The notes beneath the pieces were generated by a model, which worked only from the letters and a program-made list of their open reading frames with translations, ran no database searches and was not told the origin of the DNA. This document shows, one piece after another, positions 9,421-21,571 of a stretch of DNA of 64,000 bases; position 1 is the first letter of the stretch, and the number at the start of each line of letters is the position of its first letter. The DNA is from Antrodiella citrinella (Eukaryota > Basidiomycota > Agaricomycetes > Polyporales > Steccherinaceae). The stretch is from contig SGPM01000111.1 of the NCBI GenBank assembly GCA_004802725.1, positions 1-64,000 on the forward strand, read 5' to 3'. Position numbers and translations under genes: made by a program.

Positions 9421-12361
9421 ATGGTTGCGCCCTATGTACAATACCCGGTCCCCTACTCTGACACTCTCGACCTCAAGAATCAAAGCGTTGAAGTACCTGG
9501 TACCAAACGCGCAGGTCAAACCGGTACGTCTCAAGGCTCTGACACGTATCAAAACACGGGCATTGAGAGTCGATTTGCTGTCTTCAGGTCATTATCGCAA
9601 TGGTGCGTGGTCTCTCGCAACACGAGGACGTTATTCTGACGCCTCAGTCAGCTTCGCACCATTTAGTGGATCTCGCCTCACCGAATACTATCCGGAACCT
9701 GCACGAAGCCTTCGAAAATGGTCTGGCAATTGCAGGACCCAATGCGAGGTGTCTCGGTCAGAGGAAGTTAGTCTCTAGAGAGCCTTTGGTATGGGGCGAT
9801 ACCTTCGAGTGGCAATCTTGGGCAACAATTGATGCTCGGAGACGCTCGCTAGGCAGTGGTATCTATAACCTATTTGAGGATGGAACTCTCAAGGACGGCG
9901 ACCTTCGCACTGTCGGTCTCTGGAGCAAAAATACTGCCAGTGAGTGTTCCGGTTGCGTCGCTGTGCCGACACTGATGTTCGCTTTGTAGATTGGCAGTTG
10001 ATTGATCTATCTTTGAGTTTGTTCAATCTCGTCTCAGTTGCGCTGTACGATACTTTGGGCCAAGATGCTGTAGGTCCGTGATGAGAGTCGTCATTCTCTT
10101 CGTGAACAGAACGCTGACTTTGCCATAGAATATGTGTAAGTATCCACAGTAGGAGTTGACATATGCATGAAGCTAAATGTTTCATACTAGCGTCAACCAT
10201 GCGGAGACTACCATTGTTTTCGCATCGACTCAAAACATCCTCTCTCTGTTGAAAATCTCCGCTCGTACTCCTCTTCTCAAAGTCATTGTGGCTATGGAAG
10301 AATTGGCGTCCAGTGTCAAATCTCTTCTCTTAGCGTGGGGACAGAGTGTTGGTATCAGAATCATGGAATTGAGTGAAGGTAAGAACGTGTTATGCTAAAA
10401 AAGATTACGGCACTGACGGCACACTTGCATTTTCAGTCGAAGCTCTAGGGAAAGCCAACATTCGGAAACCGTCTCCTCCCTCTAGTGAGACTGTTGCAAC
10501 GATTTGTTACACGTCGGTCCGTATTTGTTTCGCTATGTATCCTAATGACACAATGTAACATTTCTTCACGCAGGGAACCACCGGAGTTCCCAAAGGTGCC
10601 CATCATTTCTAGAAGTTATATCTTCACGGCGCTCGCTCACTCTCGTACAGGTGCAATCCTTACGCAAGGAGGGCTAGCAGCTGGTGCCCGTGGTAACATG
10701 TACGGCGGTAATTTTGGCCCTGAACGAATACTCTATATATCCTATCTGCCGCTTGCTCATATTTTTGAGGTGAGGACCGTTAGACTTTTTGTCCGCCACG
10801 TGTTGACATTCCACAGCGCGTTATGCAAATATTATGCATCACCCTCGGAGGTGCGATCGGCTTCGGAACAGGAGATCCTCTTCGGTTGTTGGAGGATCTT
10901 CAATTACTCAAGCCTTCGTTGCTCACGGCGGTCCCGCGCGTCATGAACAGGGTCGTTGCGGCCAGTATGGCTGCGTCGAAGGCCGGCGGTTTGAAAGGCG
11001 CTTTGTTCAACCGAGCCTTGCAAACAAAGCTTGCGAATTTCCATAGGGACGGGACCACAGGACATGCGTTGTGGGACCGTTTGGTCTTCAGCAAGGTGGG
11101 TTCTTACGGGTGCTATAATGTGTTCGAGATTATAATATGATGAACGGTAGATTCAAGCTGTCCTTGGTGGAAATGTCGAGTTCGTAGGCTTGGGTGGTGC
11201 ACCTATGACCGCCTCGGCCCTAAACTTCCTGAAAATTGCTCTTAATTGCGACATTGTGGAAGGTCTGTCTTAGTTGAGTTCCTTGGAGTTGTACAATTTT
11301 GACTAATATATCTTGCAGGGTAAGCATTATTCGTTGAAATCTTATCGGATATCACACTAATACTACCAACCTTAGATACGGCTCAACCGAAACTTGTGCC
11401 GCAGGGACAAGGGGATACGCGCCTGATTTCACTGTGGGCGGAACGATTGGCGCTCCCGCGCTTACAGTAGAGCTGAAGTTGGTTGATGTTCCATCCCTTG
11501 GCTACAGAAGTGAAGATAAACCCAACCCAAGAGGCGAAATTTGCGTGCGCGGCGTGCCTTGNTTCAAAGGTTACCTGAAAGGTCTGGCTATAAGCNATCA
11601 TGTGTACTTTGCGGTTATACTCATGTTCCCATCCTTAGATGAGAAGAATACCAAAGCAGCTCTTGATGAAGAAGGTTGGTACCATTCTGGTGATGTCGGC
11701 GAGATAGATTCCCTGGGACGATTCAAAATTATTGATCGTGTCAAGGTAAGTCATATTTGTAGTGNATGTACATCTGTCGCTCATGTCACCACTACAGAAC
11801 ATTATGAAGCTTTCTCAGGGAGAGTACGTGGCAATTGAGCGGATCGAGAGTCTGTATGGCGGCGCGCCTGTCGCAGCCCAGCTCTACGTACACGGCGAAT
11901 CGACACAATCGTACCTCGTTGCGGTCCTCATTCCGGATCCGGTCCAACTTGCTTCCGTGTCGTCGGCAGCATGGGGCACTTTTGTCTCATCGGAANACCT
12001 ACAGAAGCTACAGAAAGCGACCCAGGATCCAGAAGTTATCAAGAAGCTCCTCGCGGAGCTAGACAAGGAAGCTGACAAGAGCGGTTTAAAAGGGTAAGCG
12101 CTGNTCACATTGACCNACTCGATTTGAAGCTAAATCTNCTCCAGGTTCGAGAAAATCAAGTACATGCATGTGNCATTGGACCCTTTCACCGTAGAAGAAG
12201 GCACCCTGACACCTACATTGAAGATGCGTCGGTGAGTAATCACGTACATGACATTAAGGTGTGACTGATTNGTATCCAGTAAGGATGCATATTNAAAATT
12301 CAAACGCGAGATTGATGCTATGTACGCACAATCAGAGGTCTCAGCTATATCTGAACTCTAG
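9421..12361 (+). CDS. Long-chain acyl-CoA synthetase, copy 1
   Basis: Activates long-chain fatty acids with ATP to acyl-adenylate and then acyl-CoA. Exons joined by comparison with copy 2 (23509-26297): 9421-9523, 9588-9602, 9652-9939, 9990-10073, 10129-10135, 10191-10378, 10437-10516, 10574-10595, 10651-10769, 10817-11095, 11151-11262, 11319 (one base), 11376-11581, 11639-11745, 11798-12093, 12145-12231, 12280-12361; 691 residues. ANL-family motifs are present: [14 protein letters not shown] (P-loop), [53 protein letters not shown] (adenylate binding and hinge) and a C-terminal [15 protein letters not shown]. The frame over YGSTE holds only with a one-nucleotide exon. Three introns are absent from copy 2. 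Several N bases fall in the gene; the one at 12294 (TNA) would be a stop if read as A or G. No peroxisomal C-terminal signal (ends ISEL). Confidence 0.93.
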
Positions 12362-12869
12362 AGTTCTTCATACGCGACCTTACTCTTTCTCGGATGTTGT
12401 TGTGACATACAAGTATCTGTTGAAATCTATGATGAGGCAGTTCTCGTAGATCAACAACGAATTTATCATTGATCCCGTTTTCGTANATAAAGCCCTCNTT
12501 TCGTGTATTTTCCCCTCTCTCATGCGTTTGCAAGAGCTCAGCCAAACGCAATACATTCATTCTATTCCTACTGTCCTCAGGAATTCTAACAGTATCTATC
12601 TTGTATCTTGTTACTTATATTTGTACGGATTCTCATGTGCTNNAAAAATGACTTCTGTCGTCGTCTCACNATGATCTTGATTGTAGAATCGANGACCCAA
12701 ATGAACCTATAGCGATAGTACGAATACCATTGTGGCGCTTCTGATTTTGAGTATCATGCACTGGCATAGCTCCAAGCTTTGCAGAGTGGAGGCGTGTTTA
12801 CATTCGAACGTGACTTGATAAAATATGCGAAGTAGCTACANGNTATAGAGAGACATGCCCTGGTATAAG
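12362..12869. other. Convergent 3' region
   Basis: About 500 bases lie between the stops of acyl-CoA synthetase 1 (plus) and the EF-hand/ZZ gene (minus). The stretch is AT-rich and holds several N bases (12486, 12498, 12642-12643, 12670, 12693, 12841, 12843). I see no gene in it; it is probably the two 3' untranslated regions. Confidence 0.5.
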
Positions 12870-15800
12870 CTACGACCTCTTCTTGTCTTGAGGTATCTCC
12901 GAACGGGCAACCGCAGACAATGAGCCAAGCAACTTCTGTTCCATCCTTGTGAACATCATCTCGATTTGCTCCTGCAGTCGGTCAAGTTTGGTATCGATCC
13001 CGCCAACTCGTGCCTCCAACGAAGCCAGCCGTTCGTCGGTAGTCGGAGACGCGGCCTCTACCGGGTCCTCAATTCGCTCCTTGCACCGTACCAAGGGATG
13101 TGTGAATATGTGACATCTATCCCCATGACTCCAATTGTCGTTGGGTTCATTCATATTCTTGTACATGCATACGTTGCAAAGGAAGCTGTCCTCTGTACAT
13201 CCTGGCGTGAGATGAATTTCACTCGTGATTAGCAAACATCGACTCACCGGGTCGTTCACCATAGAAGAAATCAAGGAAAGGCTGAATGTACGGCTTTCCA
13301 CAACTCCGACATGGGAACGCGTGACTAGCCTCACATTCATCGCATAAGAAGACATCTAGACAAGAATGAGTGCCAACAAGCAAAATCAGAACGGGAATAC
13401 CTACCGTCGTAACAGCCTATACAGTACCAACATGGTTGTGAGACGGTCTTTTGGCATGTATAGCAATGAGGACCACGCGGGCCCCCATTGAGTGCACACG
13501 CTAGTGCACCGTCCGGTGGTGGTTGTGGCGAAGAGGGCGAGACAATCTCTTCTTGTGTAGATGAGACATTTCCGTTGATGCTTGAATGGGCTGCTGCTCC
13601 GTTTGCGACAACATTGTCGTCGATATCTGCGCCAGTCCCAACCACCGTAGTGCCATTCACCGCAATGCTATTCACTGCAGCACCGTCCACAGGAATGGTT
13701 TCGCTTACGTCCTCGTGTTCAGCTCCTTCGACAAGTGCCACGCCCTGAGACGCGTCCAGAAGATTGTCTCCATTAAAGGCGCTCCGGTCGCGGACAACCT
13801 CTCCATCCACGACTGTTTGAACACTGGCAGGACAACTGTCAGCCAAAGCTTCTTCAAATACTGTTCTGCACCTCTCCAGAGCTTTCTTCGCCTTGCGGTC
13901 GAGAGCGGGCATATCCTTGAACAGTAAAACAGTTCGGACCTTCACCAGATCGTGTGTAGGTGGATGTTGGAAGTCACGGTCTAGCACACTGTATCTGATC
14001 GTCCTCTCGCCACAGACAGAAAGATCACAGAAGTTGACCGTTTGTCGAATCCGAGTACCAGGTGGTCGACAGTCGAGGCACATGATGCGCTGTCCGCCTA
14101 CGTTCTGGTCGCAGGCATCGCATTTCACGCTGCTGTAAAATAAGTCAATAACTTAGCACTTTAAGCGTGTTCGAGAAACAACATACAAATGGCACGGCAA
14201 TGTGTTTGACAAGTGATCCCTCATGCTCCTGATCAGTGGTCCGTCTTGCGCCAAGATGCCCTTACGCATGCGCATAAATTCTGCGAACTCTTCACCTTCT
14301 GGCCGACGACCGTATGTCCAGTTCGCAATGTTGAGCAGCAAGTAACGCTGTCTGTTGTTGCGCCTCTCCTTGAAAAACGACCAGGACCACCACTTCTTGC
14401 GTACTTGGCAAATGGTAGCATTGATAGCAAACTGCCACAAAGAGCGATACTTGTTGTCCACAAATTCTGCAGGGGAAGGACGTAAAGCCATAATCTCGGC
14501 GGGGAGTCGACGGAGAATAAACTGTTGATCATGACTATATTCCGCTGGCCGCCACTGCCAGCCCGTGTATCCAACCAATGACCCGTTTTCATCGAGATGT
14601 CCAGACCAATGATCGTCTTGGGCAGTCGTGTTGGGGTAGGACATGGAGAAGTTGAAGCGGATGACCCCTTCTGAGTCCGTATAACAGCGTCCATCTATGA
14701 TAAATTTGACTCCCTCGAAGTCCCTTCCTGAAGCTTGGAAGCGTGGTCCGGTCGAGGCAATCGAAGGCGCCCAAATCGCAGAGGAAACAGATGAGAGCGG
14801 CGAAGCAGGACGAGAAGGAGGTATGGGCGCGGATAGCGATAAACGTGAAGAGGACGGCGAATATGATATCGAGGACGTCGCACGAGAATCAGGCAAAGGA
14901 GGCAATGATGAAGATGGTGACGGCGGCGCAGCTGAGGGCGTTGCCGAATGCGAAGGAGACCTGCGACCATTATCGTTTACTGAAGGTGCTGAGTCAACAT
15001 CTTGTACAATCTCGGAGCTTTGATTATCCACCACGTCGCGCACACCTTCAGCTTCAGCTTCCACATGATCTTGTATATTTTCGGAAGCGAGTACATGGTT
15101 GTCACCATCCCCAGTAGGCAGAGCCGGTGTGATCTGGGCATCTGCGTCAGCACTTTCCTCCACAACATTGGCCGCATCGTGTTGATCATTTGCGTCGTAT
15201 GGCAAGGGAGCGTCTCCTTCATTCTGTATGACAGAAGGTTCCTTCGGCTCCTCGGGAGGTGAGGCATGTATATCAAGCTGCCACATGATCGTCCACGGAA
15301 ACTCAGATTCGGTATAGCTGTATCCTGTCCATTGACCCAGCCTGTCATCATCATTCTTGAGCAAAATCGTCGAATTCAATGACCAGGAGGAACTCACAAG
15401 GACTGCAGAGGGTCCGTCGCGGCCATATCGAGATCAGTCTTCGCATACTCTGGCTCGCTGTAACTCGCAAGGTCAAAAGTTGCGTTCTCCTCTAGGGGGT
15501 AATTGAGATGTCGCTTGAGTTTCTGGAGGACTTTGTCGGAGGGTACAGCACCATAGTCGTACATAGAACTTGAGGCAACCGAGACTTTCTCTGCATCTGC
15601 ATTCGTACCATCATCCTCGTTTGGCACCGTGTCATGGACAGGTTCGGGTTCATCTTCTAAGGCGCTGCTGTACCAACTATAGCTTTCGTCCAACTCGGAG
15701 AAAGGGGACGCTTGAAGACCAGACAACAGCCAGATCACAGAATCATCGTGAACAAGGTTCAACTAGATAACCTCAGATGAAAACATGATAGTTCAGATTG

Positions 15801-18752
15801 ATAAAACAAAAACGCACCATTCCGCAGGATACAGTGCGAAACTGCTCATCCACGTTGAGCTGCTGCTTATTGTAACGATCTAAGATCCAGGTGGCATGCA
15901 ATCAGTATGAGCTGAAGATACCAAGAGCGAAGACCGCGTACTTCTGAGATCATCCACACGAAATTCAATTGAGCGTTGTATCCAGAAGTGACTATCGGCG
16001 CAATCCCATATCTCGTCGCGATGCAGTTGTATCCTCGTAGCCATACGAAAGATCTGCAATTCTCGCTTCAACAGCAAGTACACGAGAGGTAATACGTGCT
16101 TCATAGCCCAGACATCAGCTTGACTTCATGTCACGAGAAGCCTGCAACACTCACAGTTTCAGTACGTCCTGGCCCTGCTACGACAGGAACGGTATCCAAA
16201 GCGTCAATATCGTATCGTATGTCCCGAAGATTGCCGCGTATCCGCTCTTCCTCCTTCAACATGAACGGGCGAAACTTGTGTTCGAGATCCGGTACCTCCC
16301 GTTTCCGCAAATCGAGAATCAGTTCAGCGATGTATGGCCAGACACGGTCGAGGTGGTAATCAGCCCAGTAGCGGTTTCGAGGCAGAAGTTTGGGGCGCAT
16401 GTCGAACATGGCGGAGAGAATCTCGTGGATGGCTTTGGCGTAATATACGGCGGATATCTCCCATCCTTAATGCATGTCAACACTGGCTTCGTACTTGAGA
16501 TAAAGTGATCCTACTTACCGACTGCCCAATATGCGATCCAATGTTGAAGGCTATACCCAAAGCTTGTTTGACCATGAACAAAGAGGCAAACTGAGCGATA
16601 CGTACCTCCAATCAAGATCTACAGGTAGAGCTTCTGTGAAGCGATTAATCTCTGCTACTGTGACATACCCAGAGCCGTCTTCGTCGAAAGCCTCCATGAT
16701 GGCTTGCAGCCAATTGAGACCAAGGTACTCGAACGTCCAGTCATTAGTACCTCTCTCGTCATCCTCCTGATCGGGAGCACCTTCGAGCGGAGTCTTAACA
16801 TCGTACAGTTCGTCTCTGAAGTGATCGCGAAGAGTCAAGACGAACAGCTTGGCTTTCACGTTACGTCTCCAATTCTGAGATTCCCGTAAGCGCAGCGACT
16901 GAGGACAACGGAAGGTACCCTACCATTTCTTTCCATATCTCTCGCAAGCTCTATTGACAGTATCAGCAAAGTTGTCAAACCTGTCTAAGCACACCACACA
17001 CCTCATTCTTGATCCTATCATGTGGCCCCTCTCTGACAGCAACCAACAAGCGATCATTCTCATCTCGGATGAACTTTGAAAGCTCCTCCTTCAACTGCTT
17101 CTGGTACAGCACGAATTTACCCTCGAACGTCTCCAAGTTCTTCACGATAGCCAGGTCGAAATCCTCCTGCAGCTCATCTCGAAGGTCTTTGGAGGAGAAC
17201 ACTGAGCGCTTGCTAGCGCGTTCGGTCGGTCTTGCGTCCAGGCTGTTCTCAAAGTCGTTTAGATCCCGTAACAACGCGTCGTTCTTCTGGATGGTCTTGA
17301 TATCACCCTTGCCCTTGATTCTCTCCGCGATCTTGACTTCGTCGGGAGGGACGAGTTTCTGAAACATCTGATTGAACAGAGCTAGTCTGAGGTAACACGA
17401 ACTTCAGTATAAGAGCGTATACGAGAAGGTCGTGTGATACGCACTTCTCATCTACGGAATCCAACTTAGTCTTCATGATGAACACAGTGGACTGAACCAG
17501 GTCAACCGCACGTGCAGTATGAATAGCGAGAGCTTCTTCAAATTGACCACGGCGCTTCGTGAAGACGGCGATGAAGCCTACGAGCTTGGATTCCCATACC
17601 GGTGATTTCAGCACCTTCACGACGAGACGCTTCTTGGCGTACGTATCGCATGTATTGGCACAGTCCTTGATATCCGCGGCGGTCTGTTGTGAAATTCCTT
17701 GCAGTCTAGAATCGATGGGTTGACCGTCGGGTCCAATCTCCTTGGGGTCTTTGACGTCTCTCAGCCTGAAGTTGTGTCTGTGAGTAGGTTTCGAGACAGG
17801 CAAGTAGGTGGGTGGACATACTGGACGAGAACGGCAATCATATCCTTCATCTCCACGTAAAGAGTCTTGATTCTGCGATCGTTCTCTCGGCGGGTCATTT
17901 CCATGGTATAAACGGCCTTGAATGCAAGAACGGCAACTGCACGCGACCATATTGGACTCAGAACGCACAATGACTGGAAGGATGTTGACTCACCTGTGAC
18001 GACTGGATGAATTCGAGCAACTTCGTCAAGGCCCTTCATCAGGTATGGAATGTCCTCCATGAAGCTCTTCAGCCCAGATTCAATGACTCCCAAAGCTACA
18101 TTCACGTCAACCGTGGACTTAACGACTTGAAGGGGCTCGGTCTGGTCAAGATCCTCTATTGACAACATCCTCGTTAGTGATACTCGCGTGAACGATGAGC
18201 ACAGAACATACCAATCTTGTTAAGTGCCGACTCTCGTTTGCTTGCAGCCTTGGGACCTGCCTTCACACGCGCTGCTGTCCCGTTTGTGACCAGCATCTGC
18301 GCTGCATCCATCTCCACGACTGGCGAAAGCGGTTTCGGAAACGAAAATCTCCTGACCTCTGTCGCAGGCGTCCTTAATGGAGTGGAAGCCGACACTGCAG
18401 AGTACAGAGCCGGGTCGGGAACGGGCATCTGTATGGGCACAGGCATTGGTAGAACAGGTCGTGTGGGTGTCGGCTCTGGCATCTTCACGTCGATGACTTC
18501 TGGATCATTGCTCCCCTCTTCAATCTGTTTGGGAGAACGCACATGGGGACCGTTTGAAGGCTGCTTGACGATCGCATCCTCGCCATGAATCCGATTCCCG
18601 TTGGACGTCGGCACTGACTCGAGACCGGGAGGTGCAGACTCCCCACGCGTCGACGCACCACGCCGACTAGACCCACTGTTGAAGCTCTCATGACTGCTCA
18701 ATCTCCATTTCTTCAAATTGAAGCTTCCACCTAAACCACCTAGAAAGGGCAT
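12870..18752 (-). CDS. Very large EF-hand and ZZ-type zinc-finger protein
   Basis: About a dozen exons give roughly 1,700 residues; the joins I checked keep frame. Order: a disordered Ser/Pro-rich N-terminus from MPFLGGLGGSFNLKKW; a helical domain (SFMEDIPYLMKGLDEVARIH, DRRIKTLYVEMKDMIAVLVQ, a TPR-like or STAND-N-terminal-like bundle); charged helices (16.9-17.4 kb); one EF-hand with intact ligands (DEDGSGYVTVAEINRF, near 16,670); a large domain with WPYIAELILDLRKREVPDLE and REPs of aromatic residues; an acidic, then Ser/Pro-rich linker; a compact WSGHLDENGSLVGYTGWQW domain; two Cys-rich ZZ/RING-like clusters (KCDACDQNVGGQRIMCLDC at 14.1 kb; CYTCQKTVSQPCWYCIGCYD, then CDECEASHAFPC); and a coiled coil (RLASLEARVGGIDTKLDRLQ). 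The function is unknown. Calcium and zinc binding suggest a scaffold in signalling or protein quality control. It might be two genes, but no internal stop-start pair is evident. Confidence 0.8.
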
Positions 18753-19565
18753 GCGGGATTGAGCATCAGGGGTAAATGGATGTGTGGTGGAAAACTGGAG
18801 CAATTCGTACGCATTTATTTACATCGTTTGAGGTCCGTGTTCGTCGTGCAGTAAACCTCCTCGAGGCGCCTTGTTTATCACTTTGTGGGGTGGTAACAAA
18901 TTATTACTTGTCATTTGATGGGACCTGTACTAACCGACATTGTCCCTAAAGTATTCCTGAGTTTGAGTTTGTCCCTACCTCGAAGTGCGCGAGCACTTCA
19001 AGAAAAGACAAAATACGTTAGAAATAACTCAGAGTGAGGAGATTATGTATGTCGAATTTTCCGTACCCAAAGGTGAACACAAAGGTTGCGACAAGTTTGC
19101 ATCCGTAAGTAGATCTAGACCGATCGCTGATCAAGATCATCGGATTAGCAACGCGGTGCTCGAGCGTGTCCTCGGGTTGCTCACTGGCTCAAGGTGACTA
19201 GCTCCAGGATTCAACAAGTTCATGCGATGAGAAGAAACAATTGAATTCTGGTAGTCCATGCTTATATCCAGGCATTCAAGCTAAGTACTATAGCTATGTC
19301 AGGATCCGATCGCGAATCTGTCGTGACGAAGTAAACGGAAAAGTAGCTTCTCGGTGCGCACATGATATTCGTTCTGACTTTGGGATTTGCTGCGCTAACA
19401 AATGCAGTGTTGAAACGTTTATGAACACTTCGAACTCGGGACGCCTGGATTGTAACAATGAGGCCGACCGAAATAGGACCTGCTAGCCACATGCTTAGTA
19501 CTCGCTTTGGTAAACTCCAGCTACTTTTTTGTTGACTTACGGATGAATACCGCGCCGATTACCAT
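18753..19565. other. Promoter side of the EF-hand/ZZ gene; no gene seen
   Basis: About 810 bases between the start of the minus-strand EF-hand/ZZ gene and the stop of the thioesterase. No family is recognisable in any frame. The first part should hold the promoter of the large gene, the last part the 3' region of the thioesterase. Confidence 0.45.
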
Positions 19566-20374
19566 CTACAACTTTGGCTGCATCTTGGTCAGAAACGCAG
19601 ATGCGACAGTTCTACCTGAGTGCCAATCTGACACCTGTTAAATTGAGGGGTATCAGTTATTCTCACGTATACTCCATTCAGAGTAACAAGCTCACCTCGC
19701 ACCGCGACGTCATGATACGTCCTCCCAGTGTTACAGACGTGCTTTCTATCCGTAGTCGGGCACCGCTGCGAGACAAGGCATTTTTGGTGAGTATGTACGA
19801 TCTGCAGAAGTACGTTGAACTCCTATTACTCACAGGGGCGCTGGCGCATGGAACACGGTGTTCATGGCTTGACTTACGCCTACTCCGTTGACATTCTTCA
19901 TGAGTCCCAAAGCCACAAGGGGTAACGAAGCGCAACTGGAAAGCGGATTGTGCGTGAGACGCCGTATCATCGCGACATGGTTGCAATACTTACTTGTCTA
20001 TCAGGTAGCATAAGCACCCTCCGTGCATCAATCCAGCACCATTCAACATGTCTAAATCGCAACAGTGAGTTGAATCCAATCATGTGACGAAGCCGAAGCT
20101 CACTCTTGTTCACAGTGACGTCCGATACAGTGCACGCCTCCCACTTGTCCCCCACCTTGTGAATATCCACACTTGTGATCTTGATAGCTCGCCCGGCTGC
20201 ATGGGCAAAGCAGTCCGGATCTCCAACGCCGTAGGAGCCCAGCGTGTTACTACTCAGCTGCTTCACGAAGTCCGGTGCGTTACCCGAAATCTGCGAGGCG
20301 TCCCCATACTGCGGCAGTGACGCGGGATCCACCCATGACTGCGCACCTGCCAGCCGAGATTCGTACGCGGGCAT
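19566..20374 (-). CDS. Hotdog-fold acyl-CoA thioesterase (ACOT13/PaaI type)
   Basis: Hydrolyses acyl-CoA to free acid and CoA. Five exons (20374-20104, 20051-19994, 19935-19834, 19765-19696, 19634-19566) join in phase to 189 residues. The signature NMLNGAGLMHGGCLCYLID matches the N-x-x-G-x-x-HGG-x-x-x-x-L-x-D pattern of the 4HBT family. It is followed by NTVFHAPAPLGARLRIESTS, TLGGRIMTSRCEV and RTVASAFLTKMQPKL, the strands and usual ending of ACOT13-like fungal proteins. The N-terminal 90 residues include a helix (SGNAPDFVKQLSS) seen in fungal members. There is no clear targeting peptide. Its place between two acyl-CoA synthetase genes that make its likely substrates is suggestive. Confidence 0.9.
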
Positions 20375-21571
20375 ACTTCAGAGTGGAGAGGGAGGGGAAT
20401 CTGAAGGTGAGATAAATGGGTAGAATAGCGAGTCAGTGTGACGGTGCCCGTCTGAATATAAGGACCATTGCATGTAGAATAGAACGTGTGAGCAGACCCA
20501 TGAAAAGTGTTCTCCGAGTACCAACAGACATCATGAGTTGCTTTCTCGGGAAGTGAAAGTAGAAAGTCTGACCGTGCAAGAAGAACCGGTGTCTGTAAAC
20601 AGGTGTTATGAGCTCGGATGTTCTCATGCGACCAATGGTCCTTCGAGGTCTGATGAACCTGTGAAAACACGATGCTATCTGTACTCAATAAATGTACATA
20701 TGGCAGACGTCTCTGCAGCGTACGCCCACGTCGCACGAGTCTTGATGAAAGGTCTATTCGAGCCGCGCTCCTCGCTTGCCTGTGAAGTCGCGCTCGGATA
20801 GAATTCCTCTCGCAAGAAGTTCGCTTGATGGTGCAGAAGCGCGACGGAAGCCTGCCCCTCGTGGGTAAATGAACATGATCAGTACAGAAAGCAGACCTCT
20901 GCTCCAGTTCGGGGAGAGCTCGGGCGTGTTTCTGGACCCATCCAGCTGCTTCTTCCGTCGTATGCTCCAGGGCAGCAGCACAGTTTGGGACGAGAGACCC
21001 TGAGTACGCCGCTGATTCAAATGCATGTGATAGATGAATCGTAAATGAGTGTATGGGGGTATGATAGACTTCCAGATACTTCCTTTGCACACCCTTACCC
21101 GTCGACCCGGATGTCGACAAACGATAAAGTACACATATCTGTCACATGCACTATGATCATCTATGATGGCGAGAACATTAGACGATGAATGAAACAGCAG
21201 AACTGACTTGAAGACACTCACCGCAGGTATCGACGTCAACTGCTAGACGTCGCTACTGACCATGGTCATGGTCATTGTATGTGGGGCAAGGGCAATTTCA
21301 CAAAAAAAAGTCCTTTGTGAGTGAGCGAAATACGTCCTCCAACAAAAATAAGAAGATTTGGTAGAACAATTATCTTCAGACTGAGTAGAACAGGATCATG
21401 GGTTTGAAATGACGAACGCTACCGAGGTTCGCCGTGAAAGCTGAAGGCGGGAGAAGCGTGGGAACAAATGCATGCGTGCCGACGGCGCCAAAGATTTTTA
21501 CAGCTGCTGTGTTCGCCAAAACCTTGATTGAAGGTCTCTCGAAACCACATCCTCCTTTTTACTCCCTCGTC
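20375..21571. other. 1.2 kb divergent intergenic region
   Basis: Lies between the divergent thioesterase (minus) and zuotin (plus) genes, so it must carry both promoters. A minus-strand frame is open for 285 codons (20263-21120). It has no ATG at its head, no family likeness (GSLVPNCAAALEHTTEEAAG) and runs into thioesterase exon 1 in another frame. I do not call it a gene. A dyad-like accatggtcatggtcat lies near 21259. Confidence 0.45.

Noticed and set aside
9421..12361. Copy 1 acyl-CoA synthetase as a pseudogene
   Set aside because: Apart from the one-base problem at 11263-11375, which two canonical introns solve, all motifs and block lengths match copy 2. The N bases cannot be counted as lesions.
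20263..21120. 285-codon open frame on the minus strand upstream of the thioesterase
   Set aside because: No ATG at its head, no family likeness, and it enters thioesterase exon 1 in a different frame. Kept only as a note for the intergenic region.
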